This document shows positions 11,986 through 23,520 of a DNA stretch of 64,000 bases, one piece after another. Below the pieces are notes generated by a model. That model saw only the letters and a list, made by a program, of their open reading frames with translations. It was not told the DNA's origin and searched no databases. Origin of the DNA: Lepeophtheirus salmonis (Eukaryota > Arthropoda > Copepoda > Siphonostomatoida > Caligidae); the NCBI RefSeq assembly GCF_016086655.4, contig NC_052131.2:34659705-34723704 (forward strand), written 5' to 3'. Every line of letters starts with the position of its first letter. Position 1 is the first letter of the stretch. Position numbers and translations under genes: made by a program.

Positions 11986-14360
11986 TTCACGGGATATTTC
12001 AGCATTCAAGTTTGATTCTTTCTGGTCAACTGAACAGTGTTTTTATTATTTTATAAAGCTGTTATCATTATTTTTTCATTCTTGAGGAGATAACATCTAA
12101 GTTACAAATTTAATCGTAGGTTTCTGTGCTATATTTAACAGTTTTAAAACTGTAAAAGCGTAAAACTATCTATGGATCATTAGATGAGCAAGGGGAGAGT
12201 GGAGGGGCTGTAGCCCCCCTCAAATTAAGGATTTTTGATTCTTACTACAAAATTTAATATTTGAGATTTTTTTTCACAAAATTGAACATTTGAAAAACAT
12301 AACCCCTGAATTTTTTTTTAATACAAAATTGTTTTTTATTTTTTTTTTTTCAAAAAAATTACGAAAATCAAGGGTCATTATGGTATATATTCATTTATAG
12401 TCACGTTTTGCGTTAAAATGGCACTTAATAAACTGTATTTTCAAAATTTTCTCTCGGGAGAAACCCTCAATAATCAGAAACCATTCGACCTGGTTTGATT
12501 TTACTATTCAGTATAATTGGGGACCATGTTCCAGAGGACAATCTTCCTAGAGCCTTTGATAATCTATTCATGAAATTGAAGTCCTTCATTCACATATATA
12601 AATTAAGTAGCATAATCCAGAGTTAAAACGAATATAATAGACTAGTTACCACATGTTTTTATTTAAATTCATTTAATCTAACTTTTCAGCATGTACAATA
12701 CCTTTTTTTGGCATATCTAATTCATTAATTAGGTATCATTGTTCTTGTTTAGGAATAGACAAAGTCTACAAGGCGCTTTATAATTTTGAAAAAAGTCCTA
12801 CTTGGCGCTTATTTCTAAGAATCACAACTGCACAAATTTTCAGACTAATTATAAGAAATACATAATTTTAGATTAATACATGGATTACTTAACATATGTT
12901 ATGCTAAGTAATCTATGATTTCAATAAATTCGTAAATACATTATTGCATATGAATAATAAGTTTTAATATCCTTTTACTTAGATAACGGAAGAATTTCTT
13001 ATAAATCACGTAACCTATCCTATTGAAAGATTGATCAAGGAAAGCTATAGACTTCCTTTGATTGATAACTTAGATAAGTAATAACAGGTTATTATTTTTT
13101 ACAAATAATATATTTAATCAATGAATTCTTAGATAAGGAAGGGAAGCTTCAGCTGTCAATCTACAAGAGTGGAAAATCCTTGAATATTGTCATTGTGCAT
13201 TGGAAATCATTGGAACTGGAATTATCTATATCTATAGAATCTCTGATTAGTCCAATACAAGGAGGTATTGGACACATTGAAGTCGTTAGATGGATTAAAT
13301 GCAGTTAACTAATATTAATATTAAGCTGTCTACTGTTTTTCCAGACCCGGATTTCGAGGACATATGATATTATGATCAGTCATCCTAGACTCGATTGTAC
13401 GATAACTCTTCCTCAATTGGGCGCTAAAAGAACTCATTAACTTGGCGCCTTGCGGACTCTTCTTGTACTTGAGATTATGAGGTTATAATAACTTATCCTG
13501 GAGTCTACACTACAATAACTCTCCCTAAATTATATGCTACGATAACTTATCGTTGACCTAGTCCCATGAGGACTCCTGTTGGACTCTATTTTATTATAAG
13601 TCATCCTATACTGATGACTATAATTATTTGTGCTGTTCGATGAAGAGTTGCCAACTCTTGCTGCAGTTTTTACTATAATAAATGAACGTATACACTTTTT
13701 GCTTTATATTCGAAATACATTTTTTATTAGAAAAAAAATTAATTTTTATTGCGTTTAATCATTAAACACAATTCAAATTACTTGGATCATTGAAGATATT
13801 CTGATAATAAACACTTCCTGTTTATTCACTGTTTGGTTTTTTGGCTCTTTATGATTTATTATATTGATAAACAATGCTTTTCTTTTTCTCATAAATTTGA
13901 TCGTTTACCTCAGAGATGTAATTCTTTGCATACAGTTGAAAATTTTACATATTATACTTGGAAAATAATTGTTAAAGGTATTCAAATTATGCTTCGGAAA
14001 TGCTTGAACCATAAGGATCATGTTCAAAAATATTTAACATACTTTTATAAATATTTGTTGAGATTTTAGGCATGCAGGTATTTGATTGTATATTGCCCGG
14101 TTACCTTTAAAATTTGAAAAAGTTTAAAAAACATAACAAGCTAGAAATACAAGATCTTAGGGACGGGTAAGTCCACGTCTATCATTTTGATCGGCCACAG
14201 CGGGTTTTTCCTCACCAGAAGTAAAAGAGAACAAATCTACATGACATTCTCGTTTTTTATGTGCGAACAAATTTTGGTATGATTTGCAAGAAACTATTTT
14301 ACATACTGAGTACATAAATGATACTTACATATCCCCCCAAAAAAATAATAACTGTTTCTT
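11986..14360. other. Intergenic DNA with imperfect repeats, no gene seen
   Basis: No coding region is recognisable. The stretch near 12190-12240 has a short GC-rich palindrome (GGGGCTGTAGCCCC). Around 13370-13620 variants of (C/T)(A/T)ACGATAACT(C/T)(A/T)(T/C)C and 'AAGTCATCCTA' recur at irregular spacing, suggesting an old degenerate tandem array. Small hairpins are visible at about 12884-12915 (GATTACTTA/TAAGTAATC) and 13030-13065. The open frame at 13833-14069 shows no known similarity. Confidence 0.4.
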
Positions 14361-14368
14361 TTGATTTA

Positions 14369-15235
14369 TTAAGACATTACGAGAAGTTTATTCTTTTTAA
14401 TTGGGAAACAATGTTTAAGGAAAATGTTCGTGTCCATTTTGTTAACATCAAAGGAAAAAATATTTTTTATAGCTTTTAAAGGAATATATATTTTAATAAC
14501 ATTCTTTATTCTGATGGACTTTTCTGAATCTAAGTACTGCCTTACACTCAAATCTATTTTGGTACAGTATCTTCTTTTATAAATGCCAAATCGAGCTTCA
14601 ATGGTATCATAATTTATCTTTTCTAAAAGAAAATGGTTGATATCGACCTCATCTAGTAATTCTTGAGACATCATACATAGTCCAGTTGATGTTTGTTTAG
14701 TTGCTAAAATCGTATCCTTGTTGAGACTTGTCACTTTGTCTCCGAGTTTTTCCCATTCATCAAGCCAAACATGAACAATCTTTTAAAAAGTGAAGTTGAG
14801 AGGAGTCCTTAGTAATTTGTTCTTTCCATTCATTTCTCTTGTAACTTCCAATTCGTGGGGATCGTATATTTACAATCATCCACCACGTCCAAAATACTTC
14901 CAATAAGTCCGCCGTGACAGGCCAATCTTTTTTTTAGCATTTCTTTGTCCATAATGTCTAAGTGCAGCCATCGTTGACTCATGAAACAAACTATCCGTAA
15001 GCTTCACAGTCATTTTTTCTATTGGTCGTGATTTCAATACCCTCTCAGTTAGTTTGTGGACAATTTTAAGGGGGCTCCTTGTTCAAGATTGTAAAGATCT
15101 ACAATATCTGAAACAATTCCTTCCATTAATTTTCCTGTGAAGTTGGGATATACAGAATGAGTTCGGGACAAGAAGTTGTAAAAAAAGTTCTTCATGTGAT
15201 GAACTGAGTCAAAAAGTAAATTTAGATTTTAGATT
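14369..15235 (-). pseudogene. P-element/THAP9-like transposase C-terminal remnant
   Basis: On the minus strand the blocks match the order of P-element transposases. There is a GTP-binding/DDE-region piece 'LLFDSVHHMKNFF' (near 15225), then 'RVLKSRPIEKMTVKL' followed by 'FHESTMAALRHYG' (about 15050-14960), then a 'WLDEWEKLGDKV' linker. The uninterrupted 121-codon stretch 14369-14734 follows, with the signature region IEARFGIYKRR and SVRQYLDSEKSIR. P-type proteins have a comparable 'IE-FG-YR' then 'SVRQ-ESEKSIR' region. Several stops and frameshifts separate the blocks, and the N-terminal THAP finger is absent. It is therefore a decayed transposon fragment, and termini were not found. Confidence 0.65.
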
Positions 15236-15599
15236 TTGGACTGTAAGGATCGAAAATATAGTGCCTAAGATTTCCACGACAAAGCTCAGTGGAGTACATT
15301 TTTTGGTTTTTGTTTTTGTAATTTTATTTATTTGAATAATTTTTATTCAATATTTCCCAAGTTTTCTTACTGCTTTAATAACTTAAATGGAGACCACACA
15401 TATCTCAGAATTAGTTTTTTCTTCCTTTTTTTGCAGATAAAGTAAATATAGCGTGTCCCTTGGTCGGAGGTCCCAGCTAATCGTAATGACACTTGGGAAA
15501 GGTATCATTGACTTGCTTACTAATTGATCAATTTTTTTACAGACATATCAACTGTTAAATAAAAACAAATAATTATTGTGTTATTATCTTCATCAGAAC

Positions 15600-16040
15600 A
15601 AGGGCAACTGAGTTGGAGGGCAAAATATATATTATGTCAGCACTTCTTGGGGTAATAAGGAGTCATGGGAAGTTCTCCCGCATTATCCCCTTCTCCAAAG
15701 GTCTCATTACCAAGATTTAAAATATAAAAGACGACAATAAAAGCCTTGAGAGGAAGCCTGGAAGCCACAAGGCCAAAAAAACTTAAAAGTGGGGTGAAGA
15801 AAACTTGGCGAATTTCTGGTCCTGGTCACTGTGGACTCCATCCTTACCAGACCACAACCCTCTTGACTATGGGATCTGGGGCGCCATCAAGAGAAAGGCT
15901 TGTGTACCTCTCATGTGAATGGGGATGCCCTAAACACTGCTGTGGGAAATGAATGGGCTGACATTTCAGAGAAATGTGTAAATAAGTAAATTAAGATCTA
16001 GAAGGCCTTACAAAGGGTGTCCACTTTGAGGTTTAATTAT
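15600..16040 (+). pseudogene. Tc1/mariner transposase fragment
   Basis: Frame-shifted pieces resemble the catalytic half of a mariner/Tc1 transposase. 'LLGVIRSHGKFSRI' (about 15645) corresponds to the V-G-x-I-x-S-x-GK block after the first Asp. 'LPDHNPLDYGIWGAIKRKAC' (about 15848-15908) matches the third catalytic region (SPDLNPLDY-W). Sequence after it decays with stops, and the second Asp block is missing or scrambled. Terminal repeats were not identified. Confidence 0.65.
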
Positions 16041-16423
16041 GAATATAAATAAACTCTCATTGTCTTACTAATTGTACTCTTTGAAAATCGGGATGAAGGT
16101 TAGTTGGGACAAATTTGTTCACGAGTCGGAGGGGCATATTATATTTATTAGGCATGAAAATTTGTGATAAGTTAGGCATTACCTCCAAATATATTAGTAG
16201 TGTAGAATTAAATATATTTTCCCCTCAAAATAAGGGACTAAAATTTAGTTAATCTCACTTCAAGATCAATAACTTACTCCATTTCTATTCATTTAGGTTT
16301 AAAGCTCATATAATGCAAAACAAAGAGATAAACCAAGTAGCAAAACGAAAATCACTTAATTAATATTGTTCTAAATATGGGTGGCTACGTAACATATTTT
16401 TTTTCACTAGGGGCAAAGAGTGT

Positions 16424-16992
16424 AATCTTATTTTAATAAAAAATAAAGTTTGGGGCTCTGGTGCGTCCTTCAAAATGACAGCCCTTCCAATCACCTAAAC
16501 CGATTTTGTTTTAAATTTGGTAGAACATGTCTCAATATATGTTGTCAAATATATCCAAAATTCAGAGTGGGATATTAATGGGACCACTTGCAATGTGAGC
16601 ATTAACTAGAGTATGTAGAGCCGCTTTTATAGTATATTACCTTTATTTAATAAAATATATAAATTTTCAGTTTTATTATACTTATCTAAATAAGAATCCT
16701 AATTCATTTTATTAATCAACACAAAATATGTATATTATATAAAATACGAGTTTAAATATTATAGAAGAATAATACAAATGTACTATATAAGCGGCTCTAC
16801 ATACTCTAAATAATGGTTTTGTTGGAAGTGATCCCATTTAGATCCCACTCTAAATTTTAGATATATTTGCAACATATATTGAGACATATTCTACCAAATT
16901 TAAAACAAAATCGGGTTTGCTGCATGGAAGGGGCGTCATTTTGAAGGACGTAACAGAACCCCAAACTTTATTTTGAATTAAAATAAGACTAT
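16424..16992. repeat. Large foldback palindrome (about 215-bp arms, 138-bp loop)
   Basis: Left arm 16424-16638 and right arm 16777-16992 are reverse complements over most of their length. Shared landmarks read inward are TCTTATTTTAAT, AATAAAGTTTGGGG, TCCTTCAAAATGAC, GATTTTGTTTTAAATTTGGT, CAATATATGTTG, GAGTGGGAT, then GAGTATGTAGAGCCGCTT at the inner end. Identity looks about 80-85 percent with small indels. The loop is AT-rich and non-coding. Such structures can be foldback transposons, two head-to-head MITE copies, or the product of an inverted duplication. Confidence 0.8.
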
Positions 16993-17479
16993 GATTGAAT
17001 ATAAATTATAATTTGTGTTCTTGTGCATCTTTTGACGTAATTTTTGTTTAAATCAAGTGACTATGAGAGTAATTATGACCTTCTGAACAACACTGTTCCA
17101 ACCCATTAGGCCGAATTTTGAGTGGGCCTAGAACAGCCCAGGTGAGTCACAGAACCCTAATATTTCACACACACTCTTCTTTCATATAGAAAAGCCAGCT
17201 CACCAAAAATCATCAAAATCGGTGAAAAAACGGATAGTCCTTTTACAAACAAACTCTACAGTTCAGTGTTTTCTTTTCAAGTTTTTGTCTTTATCTTTGC
17301 GTGATATGTTAATTTTTGTTTTATTTTATGTCTTTTATTAAATTTGTGTGTCTTTTAGTTTTTGTAGACGTGTGAAAGCTTATTTTATGAATTATTGATT
17401 TCAATAATATTCGTTTTTTTTATAGTGCTACTATTAGATTGAATTATAGATAAGCCTTTTTGGCCTAGACAAAAAATAA

Positions 17480-18612
17480 TGATTCATGTAAGTATATTGA
17501 TTACAAGTCCTTCAATATTTTCATCGAGTGCTCAGATGTCATGAAAGCTCATTTCAAGTCCCTAACTTTAATTTAAGATCCATAGTGATAACTGTTAACG
17601 CTTTTCTTGAGTCCACAATATACTAGATTTGGAGTCCAAGTCGAGTCACAAGACTTAGCTATGGAGTTCAAGTCAGGTATCGAGTCGTTAGATTTTCTTA
17701 AAAAATTGTTCTCAAGTCGAAATCGAGTCGTAAGTCTCGAGTCCAAGTTCATTCACTTGGTTCCAGATAAATGGTTCCAGTTTGACAAGATGATGACATC
17801 AATTCCATGGATACCTCCATATATTATTTAGGGTCAAATAACTCTCCAGACTATAAATCTAGTTAAGTATTGAATGACTAGTCTTCTTAAGTCCAAGCCT
17901 CCTAAATTCATCAACTAGGGAAGCATGTTAAGGTTTAGTGGTCAACCACAATCTAAGGTTTTTGTATCCCCTAACAGGTCACTAGACGTCCTAATTGAAC
18001 TTCTACCAATTATTCAAGTCTTTGGCACTTCAGGATTTCTGTTAAATTCAATGTCGACTTGAATAACAAAAATAATTGTTTCAGGCTTACTTTAAAGAGA
18101 ATATGCTTCATCGATCATGGAGGAATTTATGTGTAGAGATAATGATTAACAATATCAAAAGGCACTATCTCGAAGTGAAGTGACATCTGCACAATGAACG
18201 ATCCTTCCATAAAAAAAGATGATATCTACCGAGTGGGGCACAAATAGGCGAGATCCCTTTAACAGAAAATGACGTTGAAGAGAGGATAGGATATCCAAAT
18301 GGAAAAATATGAACTCCTAGGAACAGAAAAGATGGGGGGATGCAGATCCATTTATCCGAATGCATCATTTAGTGTATCAGAATGTTTTTCTTTTTCTAAA
18401 CTTGTTTTCACATTATATGAATTTTCATCCTCTATGAATCACAAATCATTTATATTTAAGTCTGACTCGAGTTACAAACATTCACTCCCCGAGTCCAAGT
18501 CAAGTCACGAGTAATTTTAGTTCAAGTCGGACTCAAGTCAGAAGTCCTTATATTAATGACACGAGTATGACTCAAGTCCAAGTCATGTGAGTCGAGTCCA
18601 CAGCTCTATTAT
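17480..18612. repeat. GAGTCCAAGTC-rich repeat element (possible non-autonomous hAT)
   Basis: Two clusters (about 17620-17760 and 18455-18612) are packed with variants of GAGTC(C/A)AAGTC and AAGTC(G/A)AGTC. The right end reads, on the minus strand, AGAGCTGTGGACTCGA. That resembles the start of another degenerate copy at 30446 (CAGAGGTGTGGAGTTAA). A start of the form CAGAG-TGTGGA suggests hAT-type ends. The middle (about 17770-18450) lacks the motif and may be a nested insertion. Target duplications were not resolved. Confidence 0.5.
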
Positions 18613-18878
18613 ATAGGCACATCAAAAAACGAGAAAAACTTTCAAAATTTACTACAAGTAGTCGATAATTATTGTGGTCGCTATCAAAACCAGCGAAAAA
18701 ATAAATAAGATAATAAAAAACGGTATCTAACTCTATGAAATTCAAACATATATATTGAAAGAATATATAAATTATTCAGATTTGTTAAAAAATTTGGATA
18801 TTGATTATGTTATGAAATAAAAAGAAAATAATCAAACATATTTAATCCTCTCAAAATTTGGAAGAATTGTTATAAAGG

Positions 18879-19349
18879 TTAAATTTCAAGACCAGAACAA
18901 AGACCAATCACATCACATTTCAAATGATTAGACCTCTTATTAACACATTTCAGTCCCATCCAGTCCTTTCCGCATAAAACAAGGGTTTTGACTTCATTGA
19001 AGATATAAAGTGTTGTTTCATTGCTATTGTTTTCTTTTGCTAAATTAGAAAGAGAAACATCAATGGTTCCAAGACAATTTAATGTTTTGTTATTCACAAA
19101 ATTATAAGGATTTAACGACGAAGGAACAACATAATTTGAATATTTTTTCCAAATATCGGGTCCACATATGGATATATCAGCAAATTGGTCAAAAACGGCT
19201 TCGCAGTCAACTTTTGTTCCAAATACGAGTAATCTTACAGACTGCGTTTTTTCCTTTGGTTTACGATCCAACTTTTTATTCTGAACTTTGACTGACTGAG
19301 TTATTTTATCATATAATTTTGACTCAATTGAAGTTGCTTTGAGAGCCAT
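18879..19349 (-). CDS. 156-codon ORF, possible retropepsin-like protein of LTR-element origin
   Basis: From ATG 19349 an uninterrupted frame of 156 codons begins MALKATS. It has a basic region (residues about 20-38) and then a block VFDQFADISICGPDI. The shape, with a following glycine-containing strand 'LNCLGTIDVSL', resembles the aspartyl protease region of Gypsy-type polyproteins, where D-S/T-G-A-D precedes 'GP'. Here the catalytic triplet is not D(S/T)G but DQF, so a protease would be dead. It has no stops, which is notable in this decayed neighbourhood. It may be a chance survivor or a co-opted fragment. The 5' flank is duplicated (19362-19606 and 19873-20118). Confidence 0.35.
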   Translation of the reverse strand: MALKATSIESKLYDKITQSVKVQNKKLDRKPKEKTQSVRLLVFGTKVDCEAVFDQFADISICGPDIWKKYSNYVVPSSLNPYNFVNNKTLNCLGTIDVSLSNLAKENNSNETTLYIFNEVKTLVLCGKDWMGLKCVNKRSNHLKCDVIGLCSGLEI

Positions 19350-19361
19350 TTTTTCTGAGCA

Positions 19362-20118
19362 CAAGTTATTTATTTAGTTATCAACTATTGACTCGCCAAG
19401 AGCGACTAAAGTTCTTCAGGAATATTCGCAAGCTTTTTGTACACCTTTTTCATGTTAATTGATTTGTCTGACTACACACGCATGCGGAATATGACTTCCC
19501 GAACCCTTGCATACAATGCAAGGGTTCAACGAAACCAAAAATGAATGCCCAAATATGTTGAAAAAGGGCCTAAGTAAAGAGTTTCATAATCAATAATGAA
19601 TCATCCCAAGGATGGGATTGTTGTAGAGATAAAATACACTTTAGCGATTATAAAAGAAAAACTATTGGTACGTGTTCTCTTTTATCATTCATAGATTATC
19701 TACGTATAAACATATTCCTCTGAAAGTGGAATTATCGCTTTAATTGATGTATTTTTTTATTATAAAAAGGCCTAATAAAATGAATGCATGTGCAATTAAA
19801 TATATAAATATAATATCTTCAATGCAATTATACTTTTTCTTTCTAGTGTTTCAATATCTTCCATTTTTGCCTAGCACAAGTTATTTATTTATTTGCTAAC
19901 AATGGAATCGCTAAGGGTGACTACAATTTTGGAAGACTCCCTCACGGGCATTACCAAACCCTAGATATATTGATTTGTCTGACTATACACGCATGCGGTA
20001 TGAAATGCCGATTTTTCGCATACAAAGCTAAGGAAGGAGCTAGAGACTTAAGAATGCCCTATTGTTTTGGGAGAGTGCTTAAAAAGGGAGTTTCATTATG
20101 TTAATCAATAATGATTAA
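19362..20118. repeat. Direct repeat pair of about 240 bp
   Basis: Copy 1 (19362-19606) and copy 2 (19873-20118) share GCACAAGTTATTTATTTA, GATTTGTCTGACTA(C/T)ACACG, CATGCGG, and a final TCAATAATGA. Copy 1 contains a perfect 12-bp stem with a 3-base loop (19501-19527, GAACCCTTGCAT). Copy 2 has lost it. Copy 1 lies immediately upstream of the 18879-19349 frame, and copy 2 also begins beside an ATG in the same orientation, suggesting duplication of a 5' region or LTR-like unit. Confidence 0.65.
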
Positions 20119-20129
20119 TTATTTAGCAA

Positions 20130-21640
20130 CCAGTGATACTGTAGAATATATCCCCTTTGTGCAAGAAAGAAGGTTTGTTAAAAGACAAATATTGTTCTAT
20201 TCCGATCCTAGATTGTTCCAATTGTACTGAACTTTACACTTAACTCACAAGCGTCTGTCGTTTCCTCGTACTCTCCTACCATCAGACCTTTGAGGGTATC
20301 CCCTAATCATCTCAGTAGTTTGCCTCATAACAGGCAACCGCCTCTTCTTCTGATAATATAGCATATTTGTGAGCAAGGAACACTATAGTTTATAGCGATA
20401 TTTGTCATTAGTATGTTGTATTTAGATTTATGATATTCTCATCTCCATTTCAACAGTATTGCCGTCCGTAGACATCATGAGTGTAGCTCAAAGCCTTAAC
20501 ACTCAAAATATAACTCTATTATGGAATCAAAGACGTCTTCTACCCCAGGACATGAGAGAAAACATCGTGTGCAATGACTTATTTAGAAAACGACATCAAA
20601 TTAAAATTAAGTTAACATATCCAAGAATGTTATCTAAAGTTAAGAACTTTTATTTGATTTACGATACTTTGGCCTTTCATATAAAAACGATCAGTTTATT
20701 ATGTTCTTATTGCGATGATCAGTTTTAGCTGCTTTAAGAGTTAAATTTGCAGTGCCTTCAAAGAGTTATTAAGAATCATTTGTTAATCGCAATTTATGAT
20801 AGTTAGTCGGAGTATACACATAAAAATATTCCAGCTTCTTTTGTGTTGACAAATATGTATTTCAACAATAAAGAATTATTTATCATTAAAATATATATTC
20901 CTTTATATTCACATTAACTAAATAATAATTTATTTTGAATATCGATGCCAGTGTCGATAATGAGCAAGTAACACAAACCCCATATTTTTTTATTTCTATC
21001 AAAAGGATAGAATGCTCCAAAGAATCGATGGCCTGAGTAAAATCCAGGAAGAGAAGAGCAAATTATTTTTCCTTTCATTTTGAGTCTTCTATTAGTTATA
21101 GATTGGAACAACATCCTCATTCCGCCTTTCCCGTCTTAATTCAAATTTTGCATTGATAAGAGTTTTTTCTAGTATGGGTATCAGTATATCAGTTAAATTT
21201 CCACTGAATAAGTATATTTTATATTCTGTTTGTAATAGAATCACTTGTCTATATATATATATCACTTTATTTGTAAATAAGATTAATATTCTCATGAGTA
21301 CTCCCTTGACAACTCCATTGCTTAGTTTTTCTACCATAAAAGTGTATGAGTGATTATTCTATCTTATGGCGATTCATATGAATGACCGAGTAATTAGCAG
21401 ACACTTCATATTCACCAAAGCCAAAAATGTGACCTTTTTTAAAAAAAATCATTTTGCCAATTCAATAAGTATAATCTGAAGTCTTTGCAATGAGGACACC
21501 TGCAGAAAAATATAATTTTCAGGAATTCTAAATTGATCATAAAGCATCTTACTGTTCTAACTAGTAGATGAGCTCCATCTTCATAATCAAGAATATAATA
21601 TACAAAGGAATGTAAAAAATAATAAAACGATTAAGACTCA
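20130..21640. other. Intergenic DNA with unassigned open frames
   Basis: Two open stretches lack recognisable domains. One is at 20459-20728 (+). The other is at 20914-21120 (-), starting MRMLFQ, with 'SSLPGFYSGHRFFGAFYPFD' in its middle and an aromatic, Gly-rich composition. The second looks more protein-like than its surroundings and could be an exon or transposon fragment, but I cannot name it. Nothing else is supported here. Confidence 0.3.
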
Positions 21641-22809
21641 ATTTACAATGAACTGCCAATCTAACTCAACACTTAAAATGCTTGGCATTATCTTTTCATT
21701 TCTTTATAAAAGACAACCCGTGGTAAAGATTCGTTCTCACATTGTAAATATTGAATAAATTCAAATGGAAGAGTGTAATTCTGTTTACTAGCCTTAGCAA
21801 ATGTAAAGACATCCTTTACTACTTGTGTTCAACTATACTTTTTGATGACACTATTATCCTTAATAAGTTGATTAATTATCCTTTTCCTACTCTCAGAATC
21901 ATAATTAACTTTATAAATTCCTGTAAGTTATAAAATGTTTTTAGTACTATGGATGAATGTTATATTCTTGTAACACCTGTAAAGTTCCAGTTTAAATAAA
22001 AGGAGTTTTTGAAGTATTCTTAATTTTTTCAATTTCAAAAACGTTAGATGCTTCCTTATTATTCCTTGAAATTTTTTTGACTTGAGTTTTCACGTTCTGT
22101 AATTGCCTTATAAATCTGGAGAATACACCATTTTCGATTTTTTGTTAGAGTCGTATAAGAGTCAGAAATAAATTGTACCTATAAAATAGATTAACTTAAA
22201 AGTACATTGATAAAAAATAGAATGTATGTACATAAATACATTGACCCAATCTATAAATGAAATTATTTTATGCTACGTTGTTAAATTTATCGTATCTCTC
22301 AACGTATTTTCCGAAAATACACAGAAAAAGGTACCAATTGGCTGTTGGGAGTTAGACAATTCTTCCTACAAATTTTGAAATATCTTGATAAAAAATTCAG
22401 CTGTAAACAAAGAGGGTTGTATTTGAGAACTCGATACGTTAATAAGGACACAAGCCGCTTTGTGAATTCTTCTGCCTCACAATACCAAACTGCTTTCAAA
22501 AATAACTTGGTAGTAGTTATATATATTTTTTTCTATATGGATATACTCTAACAATGGGGATTCCAAGATGTCAAAAATACGAATTTTTGTTGGTTCATCG
22601 TCATATACCCTATACGGTGTAATTAAGTATACACACACAAAGTTTCTTTTAGTTTTTGATCTAGTGAACCAATTTCATTGAAAATAATACTTACCAATAA
22701 TATTCGTCTAAGAAGAGAAGATTCTTCAGTTTGATTGTATTTACAGCAACAGTCATTATCGCTTTATTTCTTTGTTGAACCTTAAAAATATTCCAAATGA
22801 AATAAAATT

Positions 22810-23310
22810 TACTTTTAAGACAAAAAATCTGGCCTCAGTGATAGTTTTGAGTGTTTTTGTATCTGATGGAAAGACGTGCCTACCAATATTTATCAATGAA
22901 GGTGAAAAAGTCAATAGTTAGGTATACATGAGATTGCAAAGTACCATGTCATTCTATGGATGAAGAAAGAGTATCAGGGCATTCCATAGATATTCCAATA
23001 AGGTGAGCACCCGCCACACCGACAAAAATACTCACAAGTACTTAAAAGGTAACATGTACTCGTATAGGACGAATAAAATGTAGCGTCCTAGCTGCCCAGA
23101 CTTGAACCTGTTGGACTTCTCCATCTAGGTAAAATTTGAGAAAACAGCCTGTAACAAACCCCACAAATCAACAGCATCTTTTAATATTATTATCAAGCCT
23201 GTAATGGACGAAATCGAATAAGCAGTACATCAAAAGGACTTCCACGGATTTTACAAAAGGGGTTGAGGTTATGGTGAAGGCCGAGGGTGGCCATATTGAA
23301 TAAATTTAAT
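22810..23310 (+). pseudogene. Tc1/mariner transposase fragment inside the pseudogene
   Basis: Frame-shifted similarity to the C-terminal third of a mariner/Tc1 transposase is visible. 'CPDLNLLDFSI' (about 23095-23130, catalytic SPDLNPLDF block) is followed by 'KFEKTACNKPHKSTASF' and near the end 'GRGWPY' where active copies usually have a Gly-Gly-His/Tyr-Ile end. Upstream 'DGKTCLPIFINEGEKVN' corresponds to the strand between the first and second Asp. Stops interrupt every segment. It lies between ψexons 7 and 8 of the aminopeptidase pseudogene, so it inserted into that intron. Confidence 0.6.
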
Positions 23311-23349
23311 AATTTTCTATCTTACATATACAAAAAGAAAAATTTCAGT

Positions 23350-23520
23350 TTAGGAGTAATGAAACCCAGGAGGCTACCCAAAAAAAAATTACGTTCTTGG
23401 TTTCTTAATTATTATTCTGCAATAAATTAGGTACTTTTGCATTTCATTCAAATAGAGAAACATAAGTTATTAACATTAAATAACATTATTTATTTGAATT
23501 TGTATCCAAATGCGTCCCCC
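23350..23520 (+). repeat. Dispersed repeat family R1, copy A
   Basis: It begins TTAGGAGTAATGAAACCCAG and continues through GGAGGCTACCC, GCAATAAATTAGGTACTTT and ATCCAAATGC. The same order of blocks recurs at 50742-50930 and, more diverged, at about 53250-53500. This copy abuts ψexon 7 of the aminopeptidase pseudogene and seems to have inserted there. Confidence 0.75.
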
